From assembly GCF_000739935.1 (NCBI RefSeq), contig NZ_BBJU01000010.1, positions 1-64,000 of the forward strand: a DNA stretch of 64,000 nucleotides. The letters are read 5' to 3'. This document shows positions 27,165 through 36,529 of this stretch, one piece after another. The notes under the pieces were generated by a model, which saw only the letters and a program-made list of their open reading frames with translations, was not told the DNA's origin and made no database searches. Source of the DNA: Agrobacterium rubi TR3 = NBRC 13261. Its GTDB lineage: Bacteria > Pseudomonadota > Alphaproteobacteria > Rhizobiales > Rhizobiaceae. How positions within the stretch are numbered: position 1 is the first letter of the stretch; each line of letters starts with the position of its first letter. A program made the position numbers and the translations under genes.

Positions 27165-28451
27165 ATGACATGGCAAAGCCCGATAGCGCCCGGCATGTCC
27201 TGGTATCAGGACAGTCTGAGCGAGCGGCCCGAATATGCGGCGATGGATGGTTCGCGCACGGTGGACGTGGCCGTCATCGGCGGCGGCTTCACTGGTTTGC
27301 AGGCGGCCTATAATCTTGCCAAGGCGGGCATTTCTGTCGCGCTTGTCGAAGGTTACAGGTTTGGGGATGGCGCATCCGGGCGCAATGGCGGGCAGTTCGG
27401 CACCGGCCAGCGGGCATGGCCGGATGATCTCGAAAAGGACATCGGCTTTGAGCGCTCCAAGGCGCTGTTCGACATTGCCGAGAGCGCCAAGCACTATGTG
27501 TTGGATTTCGCCCGAGAGCACGCCATCGACATGGAGTTTCTGCCGGGACAGTTGAATGTTCTGCACAAGGCGTCTTACGAGAAGGACTATCGCAAATGCG
27601 TCGAGGCCATGCGCAGTCGTTATGGCTACAGCCATGTCTCCTTCATGGAGAAGGCTGAGACGGCGCAGCGGCTGGGCTCAGACCATTATCATTTCGGCGT
27701 GCGCGACACCGGCACCGGCCATATCCATCCGCTGAAACTCGTCATTGGGCTGGCGAAGGCGGCGAAAGCGGCAGGCGCGCAAATCTTCGAGATGACGCCT
27801 GCAAAATCCATTGCGCAGTCGGGCGGCAAGACGCTGATCGAAACGCCGTCCGGCACCATCACCGCCAACCGCGTGTTGATTGCCACCAATGCCCATATCG
27901 GCAATCTGGAGCCGGTCACGGCAGCGCATGTCATGCCGATCCGCTCCTTCATCGGCGCAACTGTGCCGCTGGATGATTTTCCTGATGTCATCCCGGGGAA
28001 AGAAGCGGTGGCCGACAGCCGTTTCGTGGTGCGCTATTTCCGCAAGACGCCGGATAACCGGCTGCTGTTTGGCGGGCGCGAGGCCTATACGGCGGATTCG
28101 CCGCGTGACATTTCCAAACACATCCGCAAGCAGATCGCGGAAATCTACCCGGCCTTGAATGCCATCGAGATGACCCATGCATGGGGTGGATCGGTGGGGA
28201 TCACGCTGACGCGTCAGCCCTTCGTGCGCGAAGTGATGCCGGGTGTGATGTCCATCGGTGGCTATTCCGGCCATGGCGTGATGCTGGCGAACTATTGTGG
28301 CAAGCTTTATGCGGATATGGTCGTCGCCAAGGACAGGACGCTGGACCAGTTCGCCTCGCTGGATGTCCCGTCTTTTCCGGGCGGCACGACATTGCGCGCA
28401 CCCCTGCTGTTTCTGGCGCTTTCATGGTACGCATTGCGCGACAGGTTTTAA
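27165..28451 (+). CDS. puuB: Gamma-glutamylputrescine oxidase-like FAD enzyme (DAO family)
   Basis: The 428-residue FAD-dependent amine oxidase starts near PGMSWYQDSL, typical of PuuB/OrdL proteins. The FAD-binding motif VDVAVIGGGFTGLQAAYNLAKAG follows at about residues 29-51. The C-terminal flavin contact GGYSGHGVMLANYCGKLYAD is clear. The expected reaction is oxidative deamination of gamma-glutamylputrescine. GAGGG precedes the ATG, and only 10 bases separate it from puuA, so they form one operon. The next pathway enzymes (aldehyde dehydrogenase PuuC, hydrolase PuuD) are not in the window. Confidence 0.78.
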   Translation: MTWQSPIAPGMSWYQDSLSERPEYAAMDGSRTVDVAVIGGGFTGLQAAYNLAKAGISVALVEGYRFGDGASGRNGGQFGTGQRAWPDDLEKDIGFERSKALFDIAESAKHYVLDFAREHAIDMEFLPGQLNVLHKASYEKDYRKCVEAMRSRYGYSHVSFMEKAETAQRLGSDHYHFGVRDTGTGHIHPLKLVIGLAKAAKAAGAQIFEMTPAKSIAQSGGKTLIETPSGTITANRVLIATNAHIGNLEPVTAAHVMPIRSFIGATVPLDDFPDVIPGKEAVADSRFVVRYFRKTPDNRLLFGGREAYTADSPRDISKHIRKQIAEIYPALNAIEMTHAWGGSVGITLTRQPFVREVMPGVMSIGGYSGHGVMLANYCGKLYADMVVAKDRTLDQFASLDVPSFPGGTTLRAPLLFLALSWYALRDRF

Positions 28452-28605
28452 TTGAGCGTTTGGAGCAGATGTTCGTGAGACATCCTCATAGTGAACAGAA
28501 ACAACGGCTTGCACGCAAAATTCATAAATTCTTACAACACGTCTGGCATTTTTAAATCGATTAGATTATGGATGCCCTCAACATGGAAAGATCGAGAGAA
28601 TCGGT

Positions 28606-30081
28606 ATGAGCAGTCAAATCATTCCAGTAGAGCCCTTCGATTGCGTCGTCTTCGGCGGCACTGGCGATCTGGCCGAGCGCAAGCTTCTGCCAGCCCTTTA
28701 CCACCGTCAGGTGGAAAACCAGCTGTCAGAACCGACACGCATCATTGGCGCCTCCCGTTCGGTCATGACCCATGAGGAATACCGCAAATTCGCACAGGAT
28801 GCCCTCAAAGAGCATCTCAAGAAGGGCGAATATGACGATGAACAGGTCGCGAAATTCTGCGCCCGCCTGTTCTACATTCCCGTCGATGCCAAGTCCGATG
28901 GCGGCTGGGACAAGTTGAAGAAGCTGCTGGACGAAGGCAAGGATCGCATCCGCGCCTTTTATCTGGCCGTAGCTCCCGGCATTTTCGGCGACATCGCCTT
29001 CAAGATCCGCGATCACAAGCTCATCACCAAATCCACCCGTATCGTCGTGGAAAAGCCGATTGGCCGCGATCTGGCCTCTGCGCTGGAACTCAACGACACG
29101 CTGGGCAATGTCTTCAAGGAAGAGCAAATCTTCCGTATCGACCACTATCTCGGGAAGGAAACCGTGCAGAACCTGATGGTGCTGCGCTTTGCCAATGCGC
29201 TTTACGAGCCGCTGTGGAACTCCGCCCATATCGACCATGTGCAGATCACCGTTGCCGAATCCGTCGGCCTGGAAGGCCGTGCCGGATATTACGACAAGGC
29301 CGGTGCCCTGCGCGACATGGTGCAGAACCACATTCTGCAATTGCTGTGCCTCGTTGCGATGGAGCCCCCCTCCTCCATGGACGCGGAAGCGGTGCGTGAC
29401 GAGAAGGTGAAGGTCCTGCGTTCGCTGAAGCTGATCGATGAATCAAACGTCGAAAAGCTGACGGTGCGCGGTCAATACCGTGCCGGCGCTTCTGCCGGTG
29501 GTCCTGTGAAAGGCTATCTGGAAGAGCTGGAAGGCGGCGTTTCCAACACCGAAACCTTCGTTGCCATCAAGGCCGAAATCGCCAACTGGCGCTGGGCTGG
29601 CGTGCCGTTCTACATCCGCACCGGCAAGCGTCTTGCGACCCGCGTGTCCGAGATCGTCGTCACCTTCAAGCAGATCCCGCATTCGATCTTTGATGATGCG
29701 GCGGGCAAGGTCGAGGCCAACAAGCTGGTCATTCGCCTTCAGCCGGATGAAGGCGTCAAGCAGTCGCTGCTCATCAAGGATCCGGGTCCGGGCGGCATGC
29801 GCCTGCGTCAGGTTTCGCTGGATATGAGCTTTGCACAGGCCTTCAACGTGCGCAGCCCCGATGCCTATGAGCGCCTGTTGATGGACACCATCCGCTCCAA
29901 CCAGGCCCTGTTCATGCGCCGCGACGAAGTCGAAGCTGCGTGGAAGTGGGTCGATCCTATTCTGAAAAGCTGGGAAGCCGTGGGCCAGGGCGTTCAGGGT
30001 TACACCTCAGGCACATGGGGACCGAGCGGTTCGATCGCACTGATCGAGCGCGATGGTCGCACATGGCACGAAGCCGATTAA
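28606..30081 (+). CDS. zwf: Glucose-6-phosphate 1-dehydrogenase
   Basis: The 491-residue cytosolic enzyme oxidises glucose-6-phosphate to 6-phosphogluconolactone with NADP+ (or NAD+). The coenzyme-binding loop FGGTGDLAERKLLPALY is at about residues 15-31, and the catalytic signature RIDHYLGKE at about 177-185 contains the substrate-binding Lys and His. It is the first gene of zwf-pgl-edd and feeds the Entner-Doudoroff pathway, the main sugar route in rhizobia. No known operator could be recognised in the 154-bp A/T-rich upstream spacer. Confidence 0.97.
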   Translation: MSSQIIPVEPFDCVVFGGTGDLAERKLLPALYHRQVENQLSEPTRIIGASRSVMTHEEYRKFAQDALKEHLKKGEYDDEQVAKFCARLFYIPVDAKSDGGWDKLKKLLDEGKDRIRAFYLAVAPGIFGDIAFKIRDHKLITKSTRIVVEKPIGRDLASALELNDTLGNVFKEEQIFRIDHYLGKETVQNLMVLRFANALYEPLWNSAHIDHVQITVAESVGLEGRAGYYDKAGALRDMVQNHILQLLCLVAMEPPSSMDAEAVRDEKVKVLRSLKLIDESNVEKLTVRGQYRAGASAGGPVKGYLEELEGGVSNTETFVAIKAEIANWRWAGVPFYIRTGKRLATRVSEIVVTFKQIPHSIFDDAAGKVEANKLVIRLQPDEGVKQSLLIKDPGPGGMRLRQVSLDMSFAQAFNVRSPDAYERLLMDTIRSNQALFMRRDEVEAAWKWVDPILKSWEAVGQGVQGYTSGTWGPSGSIALIERDGRTWHEAD

Positions 30082-30094
30082 GGGGGATATGCAG

Positions 30095-30793
30095 ATGATT
30101 GGGCAGGAGCATATCTTCGCAAACGGCCAGGAACTGGCAGAAACGCTGGCAAAGGACGTCGCCAAGCGTCTTGAAGACGCGGTTTCCGAGCGCGGCACGG
30201 CAAGCATCGCCGTCTCTGGCGGCTCGACACCGAAGCGCTTCTTTCAGGAGCTCTCGAAACATCAGCTGGATTGGAAGAACGTCAGCGTGACGCTGGTGGA
30301 CGAGCGTTTCGTGCCGCCGGAAAGTGATCGTTCCAACCACAAGCTGGTGGCCGACAATCTGTTGCAGAACGCCGCGACCTACGCATATTTCGTGCCGCTC
30401 TACCAGTTCTTCGCCACCACGGAAGATGCCGCAACGCTGGCAACCGTCAAGACGGAAGCGATCTGCGATCCCTTCGATGTCGTCATTCTGGGCATGGGCA
30501 CGGATGGCCATACTGCCTCTTTCTTCCCCGGCGGCGACAATCTCGAAGAAGCACTCGATCTCGATGAAGAGCGCGCCGTTCTGCCGATGACGGCGGAAAC
30601 GGCTGGTGAAGATCGTTTGACCTTCAATCTTTCCGCTCTTCACGATGCCCGTTTTCTGGTGCTGCACATCGAAGGTGCGGCCAAGAAAGAGACGCTCGAT
30701 CAGGCGAAATCCGATCTGGACGAGGAAGAGATGCCCATCCGGGCCGTCCTCAACCGCGCGGAATCGCCGGTGAATATCTACTGGGCGCCCTAA
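30095..30793 (+). CDS. pgl: 6-phosphogluconolactonase
   Basis: This 232-residue DevB-type enzyme hydrolyses 6-phosphogluconolactone to 6-phosphogluconate. SGGSTPKRFFQELS (about residues 46-59), DERFVPPESDRSN (about 75-87) and GMGTDGHTASFFPGG (about 137-151) are the family's phosphate-binding and catalytic loops. The ATG at 30095 is preferred because GGGGG lies 8 bases upstream; the ATG at 30089 is too close to it. The gap to the zwf stop is 13 bases. The operon continues into edd. Confidence 0.95.
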   Translation: MIGQEHIFANGQELAETLAKDVAKRLEDAVSERGTASIAVSGGSTPKRFFQELSKHQLDWKNVSVTLVDERFVPPESDRSNHKLVADNLLQNAATYAYFVPLYQFFATTEDAATLATVKTEAICDPFDVVILGMGTDGHTASFFPGGDNLEEALDLDEERAVLPMTAETAGEDRLTFNLSALHDARFLVLHIEGAAKKETLDQAKSDLDEEEMPIRAVLNRAESPVNIYWAP

Positions 30794-30877
30794 GGCCCGG
30801 GCTTTAAACAGCAACAGGATCACCGGCCGACGTCCCAAGCGTCTGGCCGATGATCTACAAGGACAGGATGAACGCCC

Positions 30878-32698
30878 ATGGCTGCCGACCCGCGTATTCA
30901 GGCTATCACGGCCCGTATCGTCGAGCGCTCGAAACCTTACCGCGAGATTTATCTCGAAAGGCTTCGGCTTCAGGTAACCAAGGGTGTGCATCGCTCCGTT
31001 CTGTCCTGCGCCAATCTGGCGCACGGATTTGCGGTCTGTTCCCCCGCCGACAAGGACATCCTTGCCGGCGACCGGGTCGGAAATCTCGGCATCATCACGT
31101 CCTATAACGACATGCTCTCCGCGCATCAGCCGTTTGAGGTTTACCCGAACCTGATCCGGGAAGCCGCCAAGGAAGCGGGCGGCATTGCGCAAGTTGCCGG
31201 TGCGGTTCCAGCCATGTGCGATGGCGTGACGCAAGGACAGCCAGGCATGGAGCTGTCGCTGTTTTCACGCGATGCGATTGCCATGGCGGCTGGCATCGGC
31301 CTTTCGCACAATATGTTCGATGCTGCCCTGTTCCTCGGCGTCTGCGATAAGATCGTACCGGGTCTGGTGATCGCGGCGCTTTCCTTCGGCCATCTGCCCT
31401 CCATCTTCATTCCGGCAGGGCCTATGACATCTGGCCTGCCCAATGACGAGAAGTCCCGCATTCGCCAGCTTTACGCCGAAGGCAAGGTCGGACGCGCCGA
31501 ATTGCTGGAGGCCGAATCCAAATCCTATCACGGTCCCGGCACCTGCACCTTCTACGGCACCGCCAATTCCAACCAGATGCTGATGGAAATCATGGGCTTC
31601 CATATGCCCGGCTCCTCCTTCATCAACCCCAACACGCCGCTGCGCGATGCGATGACGCGTGAAGCCACGAAGCGGGCGCTGGCCATCACCGCGCAGGGCA
31701 ACGAGTTTACGCCAGCGGGCGAGATGATCGACGAGCGCTCCGTGGTCAACGGCGTTGTCGGCTTGCATGCTACGGGTGGCTCCACCAACCACACGCTTCA
31801 CCTCATCGCCATGGCGCGGGCGGCTGGCATCGTGCTGACATGGCAGGATATCTCCGACCTATCGGACGTGGTGCCACTGCTTGCGCGCGTCTATCCGAAC
31901 GGCATGGCAGATGTTAACCATTTTCACGCCGCGGGCGGCATGGGCTTCCTCATCAAGCAGCTTTTGAAGCAGGGCTTCGTGCATGATGACGTGCGCACCG
32001 TGTTCGGTCAGGGGCTTGAAGCTTATACGATCGAGCCCACACTGGATGAAAATGGTGCGGTAGCGCGCACCGCCGCGCCGGAAGTGAGCCACGACCCGAA
32101 GGTTCTGGCCAGCGTGGAAACACCGTTTCAGCCAACAGGCGGTCTGAAGATGCTGACCGGCAATCTGGGCAAGGCCGTGATCAAGATTTCTGCCGTCAAG
32201 CCCGAGCGTCACATCATCGAAGCCCCGGCCATCATTTTCCACGACCAGCAAAGCCTTCAGACCGCCTTCAAGGAAGGCAAGCTGAACCGGGACTTCGTCG
32301 CCGTGGTCCGCTTCCAGGGGCCGAAGGCCAACGGCATGCCGGAATTGCACCAGCTGACGCCGCCGCTCGGCGTGTTGCAGGATCGCGGCTTCAAGGTGGC
32401 GCTGGTCACCGACGGTCGCATGTCCGGCGCATCCGGAAAGGTGCCTGCCGCCATCCACATGACGCCTGAGGCTGTCGATTGCGGCCCTATTTCGCGCATT
32501 CAGGATGGCGACATGATCAGGCTCGACGCGATTACCGGAACGATCCAGGTGCTGGTCTCATCCACAGAGCTTGCGAGCCGCGAGCCTGCGACCGCCGATC
32601 TTTCCGACAATGAATGGGGCATGGGCCGCGAGCTGTTTGCGCCGTTCCGCCGCAGCGTCGGACCCGCCGATCAGGGCGCCAGCGTGTTTGCGAGTTAA
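30878..32698 (+). CDS. edd: Phosphogluconate dehydratase
   Basis: The 606-residue [4Fe-4S] dehydratase of the IlvD/Edd family converts 6-phosphogluconate to 2-keto-3-deoxy-6-phosphogluconate. Cluster-ligand cysteines are visible in [21 protein letters not shown] and [16 protein letters not shown]. The length agrees with Edd (about 600-610). AGGAT lies about 9 bases before the ATG. It follows pgl after 84 bases with no terminator. The aldolase gene eda is absent here and must be elsewhere. Confidence 0.96.
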   Translation: MAADPRIQAITARIVERSKPYREIYLERLRLQVTKGVHRSVLSCANLAHGFAVCSPADKDILAGDRVGNLGIITSYNDMLSAHQPFEVYPNLIREAAKEAGGIAQVAGAVPAMCDGVTQGQPGMELSLFSRDAIAMAAGIGLSHNMFDAALFLGVCDKIVPGLVIAALSFGHLPSIFIPAGPMTSGLPNDEKSRIRQLYAEGKVGRAELLEAESKSYHGPGTCTFYGTANSNQMLMEIMGFHMPGSSFINPNTPLRDAMTREATKRALAITAQGNEFTPAGEMIDERSVVNGVVGLHATGGSTNHTLHLIAMARAAGIVLTWQDISDLSDVVPLLARVYPNGMADVNHFHAAGGMGFLIKQLLKQGFVHDDVRTVFGQGLEAYTIEPTLDENGAVARTAAPEVSHDPKVLASVETPFQPTGGLKMLTGNLGKAVIKISAVKPERHIIEAPAIIFHDQQSLQTAFKEGKLNRDFVAVVRFQGPKANGMPELHQLTPPLGVLQDRGFKVALVTDGRMSGASGKVPAAIHMTPEAVDCGPISRIQDGDMIRLDAITGTIQVLVSSTELASREPATADLSDNEWGMGRELFAPFRRSVGPADQGASVFAS

Positions 32699-32703
32699 GG
32701 CCC

Positions 32704-33069
32704 ATGGATCAGCAGGACGCAGCCTACCCTGTGCAGATGCAGCTGGAGGCCTATAACGCCCGCGACATCGACGCCTTCATGCCGTGGTGGGCGGACGATT
32801 GCCAATACTATGTCTTTCCCGATCAACTCGTCGCCAGCAGTGCCGAGGAAATTCGCGAGAGACACGTCGAGCGGTTCAAAGAGCCAAACCTGCACGGCAA
32901 GCTGCTGCATCGCATCGTGATGGGCAACACCGTGGTCGACCATGAAACGGTCATACGCAGCTTCGCGGACGGCCCCGGAGAGTTGGACGTCATCTGCATC
33001 TATGAGATCGTGGGTGGAAAGATTGCCAAGGCGTGGTTCAAGATCGGCACGCCCAGGCTTTACGGCTGA
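32704..33069 (+). CDS. SnoaL-like / NTF2-fold small protein
   Basis: The 121-residue protein has the steroid delta-isomerase/SnoaL-like cone fold: an N-terminal helix (VQMQLEAYNARDIDAFMPWWADD, about residues 10-32), then strands ending in KIAKAWFKIGTPRLYG. Such proteins are small cyclases, isomerases or binding proteins. The start codon lies 5 bases after the edd stop, so it is very likely part of the zwf-pgl-edd transcript. No catalytic residues could be assigned, and a role in sugar metabolism is only inferred from position. Confidence 0.75.
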   Translation: MDQQDAAYPVQMQLEAYNARDIDAFMPWWADDCQYYVFPDQLVASSAEEIRERHVERFKEPNLHGKLLHRIVMGNTVVDHETVIRSFADGPGELDVICIYEIVGGKIAKAWFKIGTPRLYG

Positions 33070-33078
33070 GCTTAAGGG

Positions 33079-33492
33079 CTACCAGGCCCTGACATCGAGC
33101 TTGCGGTCGCGGTGCGCCGGGTGCGTGCTGAACACGAAGATGCGGTCCATATCCTTCTTGCTGAGAATATGCAGGAAGCGGACGTGGATGGTGTTGTTGG
33201 GATTGACCTTCAGCAAAACGCATCCAATTTTGGTGATGCGGGCATCGGGAATGTCGAGGTAGAACTGTTTCGGCAGATTGTATTGCGTCAGAAGCGCCAA
33301 TATCGCCTCCGACTGGGAAATCTTCAGCACGTCGCACCGGCGCGACGCCATGTTCATCACGGCCTTCTCGGTATATTCGATGCGGGCGGCATTCATCGTA
33401 TCTTCCATTTTGAACCGCGCCTCGCGGTCGTACATGAAAGATTCTTCCTTGCTGAGATAGGTGGGTTTACCGATGTCCGCCCGGGCGTTCAC
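33079..33492 (-). CDS. Small cytosolic protein, possibly a degenerate PilZ-like domain
   Basis: This is a 137-residue protein starting with GTG at 33492, with AAGGA 8 bases upstream. Residues about 30-120 alternate in a beta-rich pattern reminiscent of PilZ domains (R-R-C-D-V-L-K-I-S, then IGCVLLKVNPNNTIHVRFL). The c-di-GMP-binding RxxxR and (D/N)xSxxG motifs are not intact. It is convergent with the edd operon. No signal peptide or membrane segment is seen. The domain call is weak; hypothetical protein is the safe description. Confidence 0.6.
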   Translation of the reverse strand: MNARADIGKPTYLSKEESFMYDREARFKMEDTMNAARIEYTEKAVMNMASRRCDVLKISQSEAILALLTQYNLPKQFYLDIPDARITKIGCVLLKVNPNNTIHVRFLHILSKKDMDRIFVFSTHPAHRDRKLDVRAW

Positions 33493-33691
33493 TGCCGCAA
33501 TCCTTTTTGTTATTTTTCACGGATAAAGACTAGCCAGAACTCCTTAAGAATTTCTGTCATCGTTTCGATATGAAACACATATCAGGTTTGGCTGTGGATA
33601 CCGGTCACTTCCCGCAGAGGATGTACGGCCAAAATTTTTAAGCCTTTGATATAAAACGCTTATGTCGTTCTTTGAACTGCAATGCAGAGTA

Positions 33692-33726
33692 GGAACGGCT
33701 CGATTTTATGGTTAAAAAGCCGTTCC
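33692..33726 (-). terminator. Stem-loop after aglK
   Basis: GGAACGGCT pairs perfectly with AGCCGTTCC around a 17-base A/T-rich loop, starting 10 bases after the aglK stop. No T-run follows on the minus strand. The rest of the 33493-33736 spacer contains the start region of the preceding small gene and no other gene. Confidence 0.45.
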
Positions 33727-33736
33727 AAAACGCCTT

Positions 33737-34825
33737 TTAGCGCCTGTAAGTCTGGCCTTGCGCATCGAACAGATGCAGCTTTTGGGACGGTGCGGAGAAG
33801 CGCAAAACCTGACCTTTTTTGGCTTCCGCAATACCGGGGATTTTGACGATGATCGGCTCCTGTCCGGCAGGTGCTTCGAGGTAGAGAAGCGTCACCTCGC
33901 CGAGTGCCTCCACGATGGAAACCTTGCCTTCGAACAGGTAGTCGTCACCCGTCGAAATGGACAGGTCTTCAGGCCTCACCCCAAAGGCTGCGGCCTTGCC
34001 CTCTTCGCCAGCAGCCGTCGCAATCGGGACGATGAGTGATTTACCATCGGCAAGCGCCAGCGCCGTCTGCGCACCTGTCGTCGTCACCTTACCGGAGATG
34101 ATGTTCATGGCCGGAGAACCGATGAACTTTGCCACGAACAGATTGGCGGGGTTTTCGTAAAGATCGAGCGGTGCACCGACCTGCTCGACACGACCGCCGT
34201 TCAGCACGACGATGCGGTCGGCCAGCGTCATGGCCTCGACCTGATCGTGGGTTACGTAGATCATCGTGGTATCGGCCATCTGTTCGGACAGCTTGGCGAT
34301 CTCGATGCGCGTCGCGACACGCAGGGCGGCGTCGAGGTTCGACAGCGGCTCGTCGAACAGGAAGACCTTGGGATTGCGGCAGATGGCGCGACCGATGGCG
34401 ACACGCTGGCGCTGACCGCCGGAGAGTGCTTTCGGCAGACGCTCCAAATACTGCGTCAGTTGCAAAATGTCGGCAGCGGCGCGCACGCGGCGGTCGATCT
34501 CCTGCTTGTTTTCCTTGGCGATCTTCATGCCGAAGGCCATGTTGTCGTAGACGGTCATATGCGGATAGAGCGCATAGGACTGGAACACCATGGCAATACC
34601 GCGCCGCGAAGGCGGGATTTCGTTGACCAGTTGGCCATCGATATACATCTCGCCGCCGGTGATCTCTTCCAGCCCGGCAATCATGCGCAGCAGCGTGGAC
34701 TTGCCGCAGCCGGACGGGCCGACGAAAACGATGAACTCGCCCTGTTTGATGTCGAGATCGATACCGTGCAGGACTTTGACCTGCCCGTAGGATTTGCGGA
34801 TATCCTTCAGAATAACGCCAGTCAT
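33737..34825 (-). CDS. aglK: Alpha-glucoside ABC transporter ATP-binding protein
   Basis: The 362-residue MalK-type ATPase has Walker A GPSGCGKST (about residues 35-43), signature LSGGQRQRVAIGRA (about 133-146), Walker B VFLFDEPLSNLD and the switch histidine in YVTHDQVEAMT. A C-terminal TOBE-type domain of about 120 residues follows. It energises the AglF-AglG channel. The ATG at 34825 has GGGAGG upstream; a longer frame adds 17 residues without support. It is the last gene of aglEFGAK, 20 bases after aglA. Confidence 0.93.
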   Translation of the reverse strand: MTGVILKDIRKSYGQVKVLHGIDLDIKQGEFIVFVGPSGCGKSTLLRMIAGLEEITGGEMYIDGQLVNEIPPSRRGIAMVFQSYALYPHMTVYDNMAFGMKIAKENKQEIDRRVRAAADILQLTQYLERLPKALSGGQRQRVAIGRAICRNPKVFLFDEPLSNLDAALRVATRIEIAKLSEQMADTTMIYVTHDQVEAMTLADRIVVLNGGRVEQVGAPLDLYENPANLFVAKFIGSPAMNIISGKVTTTGAQTALALADGKSLIVPIATAAGEEGKAAAFGVRPEDLSISTGDDYLFEGKVSIVEALGEVTLLYLEAPAGQEPIIVKIPGIAEAKKGQVLRFSAPSQKLHLFDAQGQTYRR

Positions 34826-34845
34826 GCCGTGTCCTCCCTCAATCT

Positions 34846-36522
34846 TCAGGCGTGGCGGGCGAAGAAAGCGCCCCATGCCGGTAATGTAACCTCGTTGCCG
34901 CTCTGCTCTGCGGTAAAGCAGTGCCCATCCAGAACCTGCCAGTCACCATCCGGCAGCGTGGCCACCGACGGTTCAGCCGACAGGTTGAAGAGGCACAGCA
35001 CCGTCTCGTTGCCCAGCGTGCGGGTATAGCTCGATACAGTACCGACCACTGGCTGGAACTCGATCTTGCCCTTTGCAAAGGCCGGATGCAGTTTGCGGAA
35101 CGCCAGGAAGCGGCGGTAATGCTCCAGCACCGATGTCTCGTCGCCCTGCTGGGCGCTGACGGCGCGTTGCTTGTGTTCAGGCGGAATAGGAAGCCAGCCC
35201 TTTTCGGCGGTCGAGAAGCCTGCCAGCGCATGGCCCGCATCCCAGACCATCGGCGTGCGGCAACCATCACGGCCTTTGAATTCCGGCCAGAACTGAATGC
35301 CGTAGGGGTCCTGCAAATCTTCGAAAGCGATATCGGCTTCGGTCAGGCCAAGCTCTTCGCCTTCGTAGATGCAGACAGAGCCGCGCTGCGTCATCAGCAG
35401 TGCCGCCAGAACCTTGGCGAACGCGTCCTTGTCTTCCACCACATCGCCCCAACGGCTGATATGGCGCACGACGTCATGGTTGGAGAACGCCCAGCAGGCC
35501 CATCCCTCTGGTGCAGCTTGGGCAAATTCCGCCTGCACATCGGCCACGCGCTGCGGGGTCAGCGCATCCGGCGCCAGGAATTCGAAGGCATAGCACATCT
35601 GCATCTTGTCATCGCCGGAGGTATACTCGCCCACGATCTCAAGGCCACGCTGGCTGTCGCCGACTTCGCCGACAGCGGCGATATCCGGGAACTCATCCAG
35701 CACGGCACGGAAGCGCTTGAGAAAGGCGATATTCTCAGGGCGGTTCTTGTCGTAGATGTGCTCCTGAAAATTATAGGGGTTCACGGCAGGTGCTGTGGAG
35801 GCGTTACGCCGCTCCGGTGCCAAGGCCGGGTTGTTGCGCAGTTCCTTGTCGTGGAAGTAGAAGTTGATGGTATCTAGACGGAAGCCATCGACGCCGCGCT
35901 CCAGCCAGAAGCGGGTAATGTTCAACAGCTCCTGCTGCACCTCTTCATTGTGCAGGTTGAGGTCCGGCTGCGAGGTGAGGAAGTTGTGCATGTAATATTG
36001 CATGCGCGTGGGGTCCCACTGCCAGCCGGAACCGCCGAAGATGGACAGCCAGTTGTTGGGCGGAGTACCGTCAGGCTTGCCATCGCTCCACACATACCAG
36101 TCCGCTTTGGGGTTCTGGCGGCTGGAGCGGCTCTGCACGAACCATGGGTGCTGATCGGACGTGTGTGACAGTACGAGGTCGATCATGACGCGGATGCCAA
36201 GGCGATGCGCTTCGGCAATCAGGCCATCGAAATCCGCCAGCGTGCCGAACATGGGATCGACATCGACATAGTTGGAGACGTCATAGCCGAAGTCTTTCAT
36301 CGGCGAGGTGAAGAAGGGCGAAATCCAGATCGCGTCTGCGCCGAGCTTTGCGATGTGTTCCAGACGCGAGGTGATACCCTTGAGGTCACCGATGCCATCG
36401 CCGTTGGAATCCTGATAGGAGCGCGGATAGATCTGGTAGATCACGGCACCGCGCCACCAATCCTTATCGCGCACGAGAGCAGAAGACGTCATTGCAGTAT
36501 CCTGTGTGGTATGGGCATTCAT
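34846..36522 (-). CDS. aglA: Alpha-glucosidase (GH13)
   Basis: The 558-residue cytoplasmic glycoside hydrolase starts WWRGAVIYQIYPRSYQDSNGDGIGDLKGI near residue 22, the GH13 opening. The nucleophile region is DGFRLDTINFYF, the acid/base glutamate is in AVGEVGDSQ, and the third carboxylate is in FSNHDVVRH. No signal peptide is present, consistent with hydrolysing sucrose, maltose or trehalose after import. It belongs to aglEFGAK, between aglG and aglK. The start follows GGGAGG by about 11 bases. Its glucose product can enter the zwf-pgl-edd branch encoded nearby. Confidence 0.93.
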   Translation of the reverse strand: MNAHTTQDTAMTSSALVRDKDWWRGAVIYQIYPRSYQDSNGDGIGDLKGITSRLEHIAKLGADAIWISPFFTSPMKDFGYDVSNYVDVDPMFGTLADFDGLIAEAHRLGIRVMIDLVLSHTSDQHPWFVQSRSSRQNPKADWYVWSDGKPDGTPPNNWLSIFGGSGWQWDPTRMQYYMHNFLTSQPDLNLHNEEVQQELLNITRFWLERGVDGFRLDTINFYFHDKELRNNPALAPERRNASTAPAVNPYNFQEHIYDKNRPENIAFLKRFRAVLDEFPDIAAVGEVGDSQRGLEIVGEYTSGDDKMQMCYAFEFLAPDALTPQRVADVQAEFAQAAPEGWACWAFSNHDVVRHISRWGDVVEDKDAFAKVLAALLMTQRGSVCIYEGEELGLTEADIAFEDLQDPYGIQFWPEFKGRDGCRTPMVWDAGHALAGFSTAEKGWLPIPPEHKQRAVSAQQGDETSVLEHYRRFLAFRKLHPAFAKGKIEFQPVVGTVSSYTRTLGNETVLCLFNLSAEPSVATLPDGDWQVLDGHCFTAEQSGNEVTLPAWGAFFARHA

Positions 36523-36529
36523 GGATGTA

